Below are positions 48,218 to 57,263 of a DNA stretch of 64,000 nucleotides, in pieces (positions within the stretch are counted from its first letter, which is position 1; each line of letters begins with the position of its first letter). Under the pieces are notes generated by a model. The model did not search any database and had not been told where the DNA came from. It worked only from the letters and a program-made list of their open reading frames with translations. This DNA comes from JBFWRK01 sp050248955 (lineage in GTDB: Bacteria; Actinomycetota; Acidimicrobiia; Acidimicrobiales; Ilumatobacteraceae), in NCBI GenBank assembly GCA_050248955.1, contig JBFWRK010000011.1:1-64000 (forward strand), given 5' to 3'. The position numbers and the translations under genes were made by a program.

Positions 48218-49819
48218 ATGGCAGAGCTCACGCTCTCAGCTGCCGACATCGCATCGGCGCTCAACAAGAACCTCGAAGGCTACGAACCCTCGCTGGAGGC
48301 TCGCACCGTCGGGCGGATCACCGAGGTCGGCGACGGCATCGCCCGCATCTCCGGCCTGCCGGACTGCGCCGTCAACGAGCTGCTCGAGTTCGCGGACGGC
48401 ACCGTCGGTCTCGCGCTGAACCTCGACGAGGAGTCGATCGGCGCTGTCGTGCTCGGCAAGTCCGACTCCATCGAGGAGGGCCAGGCGGTGACGGCCACCG
48501 GCCGGATCCTCTCGGTGCCGGTCGGCGACGGTGTGCTCGGTCGCGTCGTCAACGCACTCGGCGAGCCGGTCGACGGCAAGGGCCCGCTCACCGGCGTGCA
48601 GTCCCGACGCATGGAGATCCAGGCGCCGGGCATCATGGGCCGCAAGCCCGTGCACGAACCGCTGCAGACCGGCATCAAGGCGATCGACGCGATGACCCCG
48701 ATCGGCCGTGGCCAGCGAGAGCTGATCATCGGCGACCGCAAGACCGGCAAGACCACGGTCGCGATCGACACGATCCTCAACCAGCGCGGCCTCGGCGTGA
48801 AGTGCATCTACGTCGCCATCGGCCAGAAGGGTTCGACCGTCGCTCAGACCGTCGACACGCTGCGCCAGCACGGCGCGATGGACTACACGGTCGTGGTGAC
48901 CGCGCCGGCCGCCGACTCGGCGCCGTTCAAGTACCTCGCTCCGTATGCCGGGTGCGCCATGGGGCAGCACTGGATGGAGAACGGTGAGCACGCACTCGTC
49001 GTGTACGACGACCTGTCCAAGCAGGCCGAGGCCTATCGCCAGATGTCGCTGCTGCTGCGCCGGCCGCCGGGCCGTGAGGCGTACCCGGGCGACGTCTTCT
49101 ACCTCCACAGCCGCCTGCTCGAGCGCGCTGCCAAGCTGTCCGACGAGCGCGGCGCCGGCTCGCTGACCGCGCTGCCGATCATCGAGACGAAGGCCGGCGA
49201 CGTGTCGGCGTACATCCCGACGAACGTCATCTCGATCACCGACGGTCAGGTCTACCTGCAGGACAACCTCTTCAAGTCGGGTGTGCGCCCGGCCGTCGAC
49301 GTGGGCATCTCGGTGTCGCGCGTCGGTGGCGCGGCACAGATCAAGTCGATGAAGAGCGTCTCCGGCACGCTCAAGCTCGACCTCGCCCAGTTCCGCGAGC
49401 TCGAGGCGTTCGCCACGTTCGGCTCCGAGCTGGACGCAGTGTCGAAGGCGCAGCTCGAGCGTGGTTACCGGCTGGTGGAGCTGCTGAAGCAGTCGCTCAA
49501 CAGCCCGATGCCGGTCGAGGAGCAGGTCGTGTCGATGTTCGCCGGCACGAAGGGCTACCTCGACGACCTGCCGGTCGTCGATGTCCGCCGCTTCGAGGCC
49601 GAGCTGCTCGACTTCGTGCGGACCCGTCACGGCTCCCTGCTCGCGGGCATCCGACAGGACCCGAAGTCGGACGTGCCCGCCGGCCTCGGCGAGGCCGTCG
49701 AGGCGTTCAAGTCCGGCTTCTCGCGCAGCACCGACATCGGGTACGTCGTCGATCCGACGGCGGTCGACGCCGAAGCCCTCGGCGAAGCCGCCAGCCCGAA
49801 GACCCTGGCCACGGAGTGA
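48218..49819 (+). CDS. atpA: ATP synthase F1 subunit alpha
   Basis: This 533-residue protein has the non-catalytic nucleotide site Walker A GDRKTGKT (172-179), the beta-barrel N-terminus, and standard AIDTILNQRG and YDDLSKQAEAYRQMSLLLRRPPGREA segments. It forms the hexamer with AtpD. The ATG is preceded by ACGGAGACGACC. A 44-codon ORF overlaps its stop and the atpG start. Confidence 0.97.
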   Translation: MAELTLSAADIASALNKNLEGYEPSLEARTVGRITEVGDGIARISGLPDCAVNELLEFADGTVGLALNLDEESIGAVVLGKSDSIEEGQAVTATGRILSVPVGDGVLGRVVNALGEPVDGKGPLTGVQSRRMEIQAPGIMGRKPVHEPLQTGIKAIDAMTPIGRGQRELIIGDRKTGKTTVAIDTILNQRGLGVKCIYVAIGQKGSTVAQTVDTLRQHGAMDYTVVVTAPAADSAPFKYLAPYAGCAMGQHWMENGEHALVVYDDLSKQAEAYRQMSLLLRRPPGREAYPGDVFYLHSRLLERAAKLSDERGAGSLTALPIIETKAGDVSAYIPTNVISITDGQVYLQDNLFKSGVRPAVDVGISVSRVGGAAQIKSMKSVSGTLKLDLAQFRELEAFATFGSELDAVSKAQLERGYRLVELLKQSLNSPMPVEEQVVSMFAGTKGYLDDLPVVDVRRFEAELLDFVRTRHGSLLAGIRQDPKSDVPAGLGEAVEAFKSGFSRSTDIGYVVDPTAVDAEALGEAASPKTLATE

Positions 49820-49950
49820 CCGGCATGCCTGTCCTGATCGCGTCGCAACCATGGCTGGGCGCCCTCGTCGCGCGCGCCGAGGGAAGCGCCGGCGACGAGG
49901 CGCAGCCGAACGAGGCGAACCGCAGGGCCGACGAGCGAGGTCAGAAGTAA
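49816..49950 (+). CDS. 44-codon ORF bridging atpA and atpG
   Basis: GTG at 49816 overlaps the atpA stop (GTGA) and the TAA at 49948-49950 overlaps the atpG ATG (TAATG). An internal ATG at 49825 is in frame. The peptide has a hydrophobic start (MPVLIASQPWLGALVARAEG) and a charged end (RRADERGQK). No family is recognised. It fills the whole 130-nt space, so it either is translated as a small operon protein or serves as a coupling frame. Confidence 0.35.
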   Translation: MTGMPVLIASQPWLGALVARAEGSAGDEAQPNEANRRADERGQK

Positions 49951-51203
49951 TGGCCGGCGGTCAGGAGCGGATCCTGCGTGGCCGGATCCGGACGGTGCAG
50001 GCAACGAAGAAGATCACGCGCGCCATGGAGCTCATCGCCGCGTCCCGCATCGTGAAGGCGCAGCAGCGCGTGCACGCCGCGGTGCCCTACAGCGAGCAGA
50101 TCACGGCCGTGGTCAAGGACCTCGCCGCTGCTGGCGGCGACAGCAGCAGCCCGCTCCTCTCCGGCCGCCCGATCACGCGGACCAAGTGCTACGTCGCGAT
50201 CGCCGCCGACCGCGGGTTGTGCGGTGGCTACAACTCGGGCGTCCTCCGGGCGGTCGAGGGTGAGATCAAGGCCGATGTGCTCGACGGCAAGGGGTATCAG
50301 GTCGTCGCCGTCGGGCGGAGGGCCGAGGCCTACCTGAAGTTCCGCGGGTACCGGCTCGGAGCCACCTTCAGTGGGTTCTCGCACGAGCCGTCGTACGCCC
50401 ACGCCCGTGACATCGGCCAGCGGGTGGTCGCGATGTACGAGGCCGGCGAGGTCGACTCGGTCGAGCTCGTCTACACCCGCTTCATCTCGCCTGGTTCGCA
50501 GGAAGTCGTGATCCGCCCGCTCGTGCCGCTCGAGCGCGAGGTCGTGATCGGCGGCGACGGCCTGCCGGACGACGGCGTCTCTGCCGGGTACGAGTTCGAG
50601 CCCGATCCCGGCACCATCCTGGACACGCTGCTGCCCCGCTACGTCGAGGCCCGCACCTACGCCGCGCTGCTCAACGCCGCGGCCTCCGAGCACGCGTTCC
50701 GCCAGCGGGCGATGAAGGCCGCGACCGACAACGCGGAAGAGCTCATCAAGTCGCTGAGCCGCATCATGAACCGGGCCCGGCAGGACTCGATCACGACGGA
50801 GATCATGGAGATCGTGAGCGGCGCCGAGGCGCTCGGCTCGGACCACGAAGGCCCGCGCTACGTCCCCGTGCTCGACGAGTTCGGCGGCTCCGTCACGATC
50901 CAGCCCGCCGTGGCGCCGCGGCCGGGCCCCGAGTCGCCGGCCGGCGAGCGGTCTGGACCGGCCGTCGCCACCGCGGTCGCCGAGCGCGACGACCTCGAGC
51001 GCGAGATCGAGGGCATCGGACCGGTCATCGGACGCCGGCTCGCGGACATGGGCGTGACGACCTTCCGTCAGATCGCCGAGTGGACCGACGACGACATCGA
51101 ACGCATCGGCGCGGAGCTCGACTTCCCCGGCCGCATCGAGCGCGAAGACTGGGTGGGTCAGGCCAAGCGGGCCCACCAGGACAAATACGGCGACACGATC
51201 TGA
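49950..51203 (+). CDS. atpG: ATP synthase F1 subunit gamma with C-terminal helix-hairpin-helix-like extension
   Basis: This 417-residue protein is the rotor stalk subunit but is about 120 residues longer than usual. Residues 1-295 are canonical: RIRTVQATKKITRAMELIAASR at the start, AADRGLCGGYNSG, and ARQDSITTEIMEIVSGAEAL at the normal C-terminus. A Pro/Gly-rich linker follows (about 305-345), then a domain at 348-417 with IEGIGPVIGRRLADMGVTTF, QIAEWTDDDIERIGAEL and FPGRIEREDWVGQAK. That pattern is the HhH-type module found appended to some NuoE and ribosomal proteins. The frame is continuous, with no internal stop or ribosome site at the junction. Confidence 0.92.
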   Translation: MAGGQERILRGRIRTVQATKKITRAMELIAASRIVKAQQRVHAAVPYSEQITAVVKDLAAAGGDSSSPLLSGRPITRTKCYVAIAADRGLCGGYNSGVLRAVEGEIKADVLDGKGYQVVAVGRRAEAYLKFRGYRLGATFSGFSHEPSYAHARDIGQRVVAMYEAGEVDSVELVYTRFISPGSQEVVIRPLVPLEREVVIGGDGLPDDGVSAGYEFEPDPGTILDTLLPRYVEARTYAALLNAAASEHAFRQRAMKAATDNAEELIKSLSRIMNRARQDSITTEIMEIVSGAEALGSDHEGPRYVPVLDEFGGSVTIQPAVAPRPGPESPAGERSGPAVATAVAERDDLEREIEGIGPVIGRRLADMGVTTFRQIAEWTDDDIERIGAELDFPGRIEREDWVGQAKRAHQDKYGDTI

Positions 51204-51222
51204 TCACCAGGAGAACCACGTC

Positions 51223-52658
<1,436 letters not shown>

Positions 52659-52659
<1 letters not shown>

Positions 52660-53081
52660 TGGCGACGAACGCGATGCACGTCGACGTCGTGTCACCGGAG
52701 CGGGTGCTGTTCTCCGGTGAGGCAACGATGGTCGTCACGCGCACGCTCTCGGGCGACATCGCGTTCATGCCCGGGCATGCGCCGTTCCTCGGCGCCCTGA
52801 CCGAGTGCCACACGCGCATCCACCTCGCGGACGGCACCGTCGAGGACGCCGCGGTGCACGGCGGTTTCGTCGAGGTCAGCGCCGGCAAGGTGTCGATCCT
52901 CTCCGACGTGGCCGAGCTGGCGTCGCAGATCGACGTCGCCCGGGCACGTCGGGCGCAGGAGCGGGCCGAGATCGCGCTCCGCCAGGAGCACGACGTCGAG
53001 GTCGAAGCGGCGTTGCGCCGGGCTCACGCCCGCCTGAACGCGTCCGGCGGCGTCCCCGACGCCTCAGCGTCGCGGCACTGA
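52659..53081 (+). CDS. atpC: ATP synthase F1 subunit epsilon
   Basis: This 140-residue protein has the N-terminal beta-sandwich (VDVVSPERVLFSGEATMVV, GDIAFMPGHAPFLGAL and VHGGFVEVSAGKVSILSDVAE) and a C-terminal helical part (AQERAEIAL, VEAALRRAHARLNA). It connects gamma to the c-ring and can inhibit ATP hydrolysis through its helices. It overlaps atpD by 1 base and ends 20 nt before an SDR gene. Confidence 0.95.
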
Positions 53082-53101
53082 TCCGGATCGGCGAGGGGAT
53101 C

Positions 53102-53884
53102 GTGGCTCGATTCCCCTTCCGTTCGGCGCTGGTCACGGGAGCATCGAGTGGCATCGGTGAGGCAGGCGCGCGCCTGCTCGCCGAAGACGGCGTCTCGCTC
53201 GTCGTCGTGGCGCGCCGCGGCGACCGTCTCGACGCCCTCGCCGCCGAGTACGCCGACGTCGAGGCGCTCGCCGCCGATCTCACGACCCCGGCAGGTGTGG
53301 CGGCCGTCGTCGCGCGGCTCGAGGATCGCGCCCGCCCCCTCGACCTGCTCGTGAACAACGCCGGCTTCGGCTCGTCGGGCGACTTCGTGTCGATCGACGC
53401 CGACCGCCTCGACGATGAGATCACGCTCAACGTGGCCACGCTCACCCGGCTCAGCCGAGCGGCGCTCCCGCCGATGATCGAGCGCGGGCGAGGCTGGCTG
53501 CTCAACGTCAGCTCGGTCGCCAGCTTCCAGCCGATCCCGCAGCTCGCGGTGTACGCGGCGACGAAGGCGTTCGTGACGAGCCTCACGGAGAGCCTCCACG
53601 AGGAGCTCCGTGGTACCGGCGTCTCCGCCACGGCGCTCTGCCCTGGGCTGACGAGGACCGAGTTCCAGTCCGTGAGCAGCACGGAGTCGTACTCGACCCG
53701 CTACCCCGGTCTGGCGTGGATGTCAGCGGACTACGTTGCCCGCGCCGGGCTCAACGACTGCGCGCGGCGCCGGGCGATCTCGGTGCCGGGCCCGCTCTAC
53801 AAGGGCCTCGTCACGAGCACGCAGTTCGTGCCCCGCGGCATCGTCCGCCGGGCCGCCGGCATCGCCACCCGCTGGGGGAAGTGA
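53102..53884 (+). CDS. classical short-chain dehydrogenase/reductase
   Basis: This 260-residue SDR has SALVTGASSGIGEAGARLL (about 8-26), LLVNNAGFGSSG, NVSSVASF and the YAATK active site (Tyr-x3-Lys). The C-terminal CPGLTRTEF is typical of the classical subfamily. GAGGGG lies 5 nt before the GTG. It follows atpC by 20 nt on the same strand and may be co-transcribed with the atp operon. Its stop is 6 bp from the convergent glpX stop. Substrate is unknown. Confidence 0.88.
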   Translation: MARFPFRSALVTGASSGIGEAGARLLAEDGVSLVVVARRGDRLDALAAEYADVEALAADLTTPAGVAAVVARLEDRARPLDLLVNNAGFGSSGDFVSIDADRLDDEITLNVATLTRLSRAALPPMIERGRGWLLNVSSVASFQPIPQLAVYAATKAFVTSLTESLHEELRGTGVSATALCPGLTRTEFQSVSSTESYSTRYPGLAWMSADYVARAGLNDCARRRAISVPGPLYKGLVTSTQFVPRGIVRRAAGIATRWGK

Positions 53885-53890
53885 AGCGGC

Positions 53891-54880
53891 TCAGTACTCG
53901 ATCGACGAGAAGTCCTGCAGCTTGTCGATCCGGTGACGGGCGAAGATCGAGCGGACCGTGCCGGAGCGGGAGCGCATCACGAGTGACTGCGTGGACGCGC
54001 CGCGTGCGTCGTAGTGGACGCCCTTCAGCAGCTCGCCGTCGGTCAACCCGGTCGCCGCGAAGAAGCAGTTGTCGCCCTGGACGAGATCGTCCGTGGTGAG
54101 GATCGCGCTGAGGTCGTAGCCCTGCGCGATCGCCTCGTTGTGCTCCGTGTCGTTGCGCGGCCAGAGCCGACCCTGGATCTCGCCGCCCATGCACTTCAGC
54201 GCGGCGGCGGCGATGACGCCCTCCGGCGTGCCGCCGATGCCGAAGAGGACGTCGACGCCGGCGTCCGGCCATGCGGTTGCGATCGCGCCGTAGATGTCGC
54301 CGTCGCCGAGCAGGCGGATGCGGGCGCCGGTCGAGCGGACCTCGGCGATGAGCTCCTTGTGGCGGTCGCGATCGAGGATCGCCACGGTGAGGTCGCGAAC
54401 GGACTCGCGCTTCGCCTTGGCGATCCAGCGCAGGTTCTGCGACGCCGATGCCGTGATGTCGATCGAGCCGACGGCGTCCGGTCCGACGGCGATCTTCTCC
54501 ATGTAGACGCACGGGCCGGGGTTGAACATCGTGCCCCGCTCGGACACGGCGATGACGGCGATCGCATTGCCCTGGCCGAGTGCGGTCAGCGTGGTGCCGT
54601 CGATCGGGTCGACAGCCACGTCCGTGAGCGGTTCCGAGCCATCGCCGACGAGCTCGCCGTTGAACAGCATCGGGGCTTCGTCCTTCTCGCCCTCGCCGAT
54701 GACGACGATGCCGCCCATCGACACCGTGCTGAGCACGGTGCGCATCGCTTCGACAGCGGCGCGGTCGGCGCCGATCTTGTCGCCCCGTCCGACCCACCGT
54801 GACGCAGCGAGCGCGGCCGACTCGGTCGTGCGAACCAGGTCGAGAGCGAGGTTGCGGTCGGGAGCTTGCGGTTGCGCCAT
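53891..54880 (-). CDS. glpX: fructose-1,6-bisphosphatase class II
   Basis: This 329-residue protein is a GlpX-type FBPase, which hydrolyses fructose 1,6-bisphosphate in gluconeogenesis. Metal and substrate motifs are IVVIGEGEKDEAPML, VAVDPIDGTTLTALGQGNA and VLFGIGGTPEGVIAAAALKCMGG. The ATG at 54880 is preceded by TACGGT 6 nt upstream on the minus strand, and it gives the conserved N-terminus; upstream in-frame sequence lies in a separate small gene. It ends 6 bp from the SDR stop with no clear terminator between. Confidence 0.95.
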   Translation of the reverse strand: MAQPQAPDRNLALDLVRTTESAALAASRWVGRGDKIGADRAAVEAMRTVLSTVSMGGIVVIGEGEKDEAPMLFNGELVGDGSEPLTDVAVDPIDGTTLTALGQGNAIAVIAVSERGTMFNPGPCVYMEKIAVGPDAVGSIDITASASQNLRWIAKAKRESVRDLTVAILDRDRHKELIAEVRSTGARIRLLGDGDIYGAIATAWPDAGVDVLFGIGGTPEGVIAAAALKCMGGEIQGRLWPRNDTEHNEAIAQGYDLSAILTTDDLVQGDNCFFAATGLTDGELLKGVHYDARGASTQSLVMRSRSGTVRSIFARHRIDKLQDFSSIEY

Positions 54881-54886
54881 GCAGCA

Positions 54887-54892
54887 ACCGTA
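54887..54892 (-). promoter_or_regulatory. leaderless-type -10 element of glpX
   Basis: TACGGT on the minus strand ends 6 nt before the glpX ATG. Confidence 0.45.
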
Positions 54893-54915
54893 GTCGCTGG
54901 TGCCAGAACGCGGCA

Positions 54916-54947
54916 GTGGGGCCGGGCGCTGCCGCGCCCGGCCCCAC
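54916..54947 (-). terminator. strong GC hairpin after the 42-residue small ORF
   Basis: A perfect 14-bp inverted repeat, GTGGGGCCGGGCGC/GCGCCCGGCCCCAC with a 4-base TGCC loop, starts 9 nt after the stop of the small minus-strand ORF (54957). No T-tract follows, as is common for high-GC actinobacterial terminators. It also insulates the glpX promoter from upstream transcription. Confidence 0.65.
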
Positions 54948-54956
54948 GTGCGGTTC

Positions 54957-55085
54957 TCACCTGGACTGTTGTGGTCGAAGTCGCCGGTGCTCACGCCTGA
55001 GCCGGCTGGCGCCGGCTTCGCGGCGCAGACGGTCCTGGTGCTCGCGGACGAGTTGCAGGTGCAGGTAGGGGTTGCTGTTCAACAT
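54957..55085 (-). CDS. 42-residue small basic protein
   Basis: This minus-strand ORF starts ATG at 55085 with CAAGGAGCAGC about 9 nt upstream. It encodes a basic helical peptide starting MLNSNPYLHLQLVREHQDRL and ending Arg/Gln-rich. The NPYL...EH...LLREA-like pattern resembles a family of very small actinobacterial proteins of unknown role. A 14-bp GC hairpin follows the stop by 9 nt, as expected for a real transcription unit. It probably follows the 24-residue ORF on one transcript. Confidence 0.5.
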   Translation of the reverse strand: MLNSNPYLHLQLVREHQDRLRREAGASRLRREHRRLRPQQSR

Positions 55086-55182
55086 GGCAGAGCTGCTCCT
55101 TGGTGTGGGGGTGTGACGGGATCGTCGGGTCGGCGCGGCGATGCCGCGGCGACGGGGGAGGAGTGGCGGGCGGACCGGGAGG

Positions 55183-55257
55183 TCAACGCAGCGCGAGGGA
55201 CCGGGCGAAGGCGGAACCGCCGCACGCGCCGGACAGGGTGACGTCGATCAGCAGCAT
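55183..55257 (-). CDS. 24-residue peptide ORF with perfect Shine-Dalgarno
   Basis: The ATG at 55257 (minus) is preceded by AAAGGAGG (55264-55271) at a 6-nt spacing, the strongest ribosome-binding site in the window. It encodes MLLIDVTLSGACGGS followed by AFARSLALR. No family is recognised. It could be a small protein or a leader peptide for the downstream 42-residue ORF. A possible -10 (TTAATT on minus, plus 55323-55328) lies about 65 nt upstream. Confidence 0.45.
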   Translation of the reverse strand: MLLIDVTLSGACGGSAFARSLALR

Positions 55258-55335
55258 GGGGTTCCTCCTTTCGTCTCGTGGTCGGGAGTCAGCTTGCCTC
55301 GCCGGTCAGGGTGCGTCCAGCGAATTAACGACGGG

Positions 55336-55341
55336 TACGGT
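55336..55341 (+). promoter_or_regulatory. leaderless-type -10 element of the S9 peptidase gene
   Basis: TACGGT ends 8 nt before the ATG at 55350. Confidence 0.45.
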
Positions 55342-55349
55342 CGGCGGGC

Positions 55350-57254
55350 ATGGCCGTTCGGATCACACCGGAGATGTCCATCGCAGGACGGGAGCTCGGC
55401 GAACCGCGACTCGCACCGGACGGTCGCAGTCTCGCCTTCACCGTCTCGTGGGGTGGTCGGAGTGCGATCGTCGTCGTGCCGGTCGACGGCGGGCCGGAAC
55501 GTCTCGTCACGTCGGAACCGCAACCGCGAGCCGGCCGCGGGCTCGGTGGCGGTTGCTACGACTGGCTGCCCGACGGCAGCGGCTTCGTCTATGCCGCGCG
55601 CGACGGTGGTCTGTGGCGCCAGGACGTCGGCGGCGGGCCACCCGGAGCGATCGTCGGCACCGAGGGTGATCCCGATCGGACGCTGCAGGCGCCGGCGGTG
55701 TCGCCCGACGGCAGGCGCGTCGCCTACGCGGTCGACATGGCCGAGATCTGGTCGGCGCCGCTCGACGTCGCGTCAGCACACGGCGCGTCAGCACACGGCG
55801 CGGCGCCAGCCGGTGACGTGGCGTCATCACACGACGTTGCGCAACCACACGAAGCGGCCCGCCGGCTGTCCGACGGTGCGGACTTCTGCACCGACCCCGC
55901 CTGGAGCCCTGACGGCGCCGTCGTCGCCTGGCACGAGTGGGACTGCCCGAACATGGCGTGGGACGAGAGCCGGATCGTGCGCGTCCGACTCGGCGCGAAC
56001 CCGGTCGTCGAGCTCGCATCGGCCGGCGTGTCGTTGCACGTGCAACAACCTCGGTTCGCCCGCGACGGTGCGTTGTTCCACCTCTCTGACGCGACCGGAT
56101 GGCTGACGGTCCACCGCGAGGATCGCCCGGTCCTCGACGAACCGCACGAGCACGGCGATCCGACGTGGGGCGCCGGGCAGCGCTCGTTCGCGGTCTCATC
56201 CGATGGCAGGCGGGTGGCGATCTGTCGCAACGAGTCCGGCTTCGGCCGGCTCGTCGTGGTCGATCTGCCGACCGGCGCAACGCGGGAGATCGCCCGCGCC
56301 GTGCACGGCCAGCTGTCGTGGGTCGGGGACACGATTGCTGCCGTCCGCACGGGTGGTCGCACGCCCACGCAGATCGTGACCTACGACGTGGCGCACGACT
56401 TCGCGCGACGCACGATCGCCGTCGGTCCGGTGCTCGGTTTCGGGCAGGCGAACCTGCCGGAGCCCGAGCTCACCGAGTGGCAAGGCGACGACGGCTCCAC
56501 CCTGTTCGGTCGCCTCTACCGCGGCGCCGACGCTGGCGGAGCCGACGCCGGGGCTGACGAGGCCGACCGAGCTGGCCGGCTGCTGTGCTGGCTGCACGGC
56601 GGGCCGACCGACCAGTGGCAGGTCACGTTCCTGCCTCGCCTCGCCTACTGGGTGCAGCGGGGTTGGAGCATCCTCGTGCCCGACTTCCGCGGTTCGTCGG
56701 GCCACGGGCGCGCCTACCAGCAGGCGATGCGCGAGCAGTGGGGTGTGATGGACGTGGCCGACACGGCAGCGTCGATCCGCCATGCGCACGGCGCCGGGTG
56801 GGCGGTTCCGGCGAGCACCGTCGTCGTCGGTGCGTCGGCGGGCGGGTTCACCACACTGAACGTCCTCGCGCTCCACCCCGAGCTCGCCGCGGGCGGCATC
56901 GTCCTCTATCCCGTCACCGATCTCGCTTCGCTCGAGGCCACGACGCACCGCTTCGAAGCCCACTACAACCGGACCCTCGTCGGCCCGCCCGACGTCGCGC
57001 CGGCCAGGTACGAAGCGCGCTCACCGCTCGGGCACGCCGAGCGCATCCAGGTGCCGCTCCTCGTTCTCCACGGCGACCAGGACCCCGTCGTCGGGCTCGG
57101 CCAGAGCGAGGCGTTGCGCGATCGCATCGCCGCCGCCGGTGGCGACGTCGAGCTCGTCGTGTACGAGGGTGAGGGTCACGGGTTCCGGCAGCCTGCCAAC
57201 CAGATCGACGAGTACCGGCGGATGGGCGAGTTCCTCGATCGGGTCGTGCCGTAG
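55350..57254 (+). CDS. S9 family prolyl oligopeptidase-type serine peptidase
   Basis: This 634-residue protein has an N-terminal WD40-like/TolB beta-propeller (about 15-390) and a C-terminal alpha/beta hydrolase. The triad is Ser496 in GASAGG, Asp578 in HGDQDPVV and His610 in EGEGHGF. LLCWLHGGPTDQWQVTF and VPDFRGSSGHGRAYQQAM are family signatures. The propeller gates access so that short peptides are cut. No signal peptide is seen, so it is cytoplasmic. A 15-bp duplication (55770-55784, 55785-55799) gives a short ASAHGASAHG insert, and an Ala/Gly/Asp-rich stretch (about 395-410) joins the domains. Confidence 0.9.
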   Translation: MAVRITPEMSIAGRELGEPRLAPDGRSLAFTVSWGGRSAIVVVPVDGGPERLVTSEPQPRAGRGLGGGCYDWLPDGSGFVYAARDGGLWRQDVGGGPPGAIVGTEGDPDRTLQAPAVSPDGRRVAYAVDMAEIWSAPLDVASAHGASAHGAAPAGDVASSHDVAQPHEAARRLSDGADFCTDPAWSPDGAVVAWHEWDCPNMAWDESRIVRVRLGANPVVELASAGVSLHVQQPRFARDGALFHLSDATGWLTVHREDRPVLDEPHEHGDPTWGAGQRSFAVSSDGRRVAICRNESGFGRLVVVDLPTGATREIARAVHGQLSWVGDTIAAVRTGGRTPTQIVTYDVAHDFARRTIAVGPVLGFGQANLPEPELTEWQGDDGSTLFGRLYRGADAGGADAGADEADRAGRLLCWLHGGPTDQWQVTFLPRLAYWVQRGWSILVPDFRGSSGHGRAYQQAMREQWGVMDVADTAASIRHAHGAGWAVPASTVVVGASAGGFTTLNVLALHPELAAGGIVLYPVTDLASLEATTHRFEAHYNRTLVGPPDVAPARYEARSPLGHAERIQVPLLVLHGDQDPVVGLGQSEALRDRIAAAGGDVELVVYEGEGHGFRQPANQIDEYRRMGEFLDRVVP

Positions 57255-57257
57255 CCT
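57252..57257 (+). promoter_or_regulatory. leaderless-type -10 element of the zinc-ribbon gene
   Basis: TAGCCT ends 6 nt before the ATG at 57264, overlapping the end of the S9 peptidase stop region. Confidence 0.4.
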
Positions 57258-57263
57258 GCAGAG

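Noticed and set aside
53885..53890. Transcription terminator between the SDR and glpX genes.
   Set aside because: Only 6 bp separate the convergent stops and I see no stem-loop there; any terminator would have to lie inside coding sequence.
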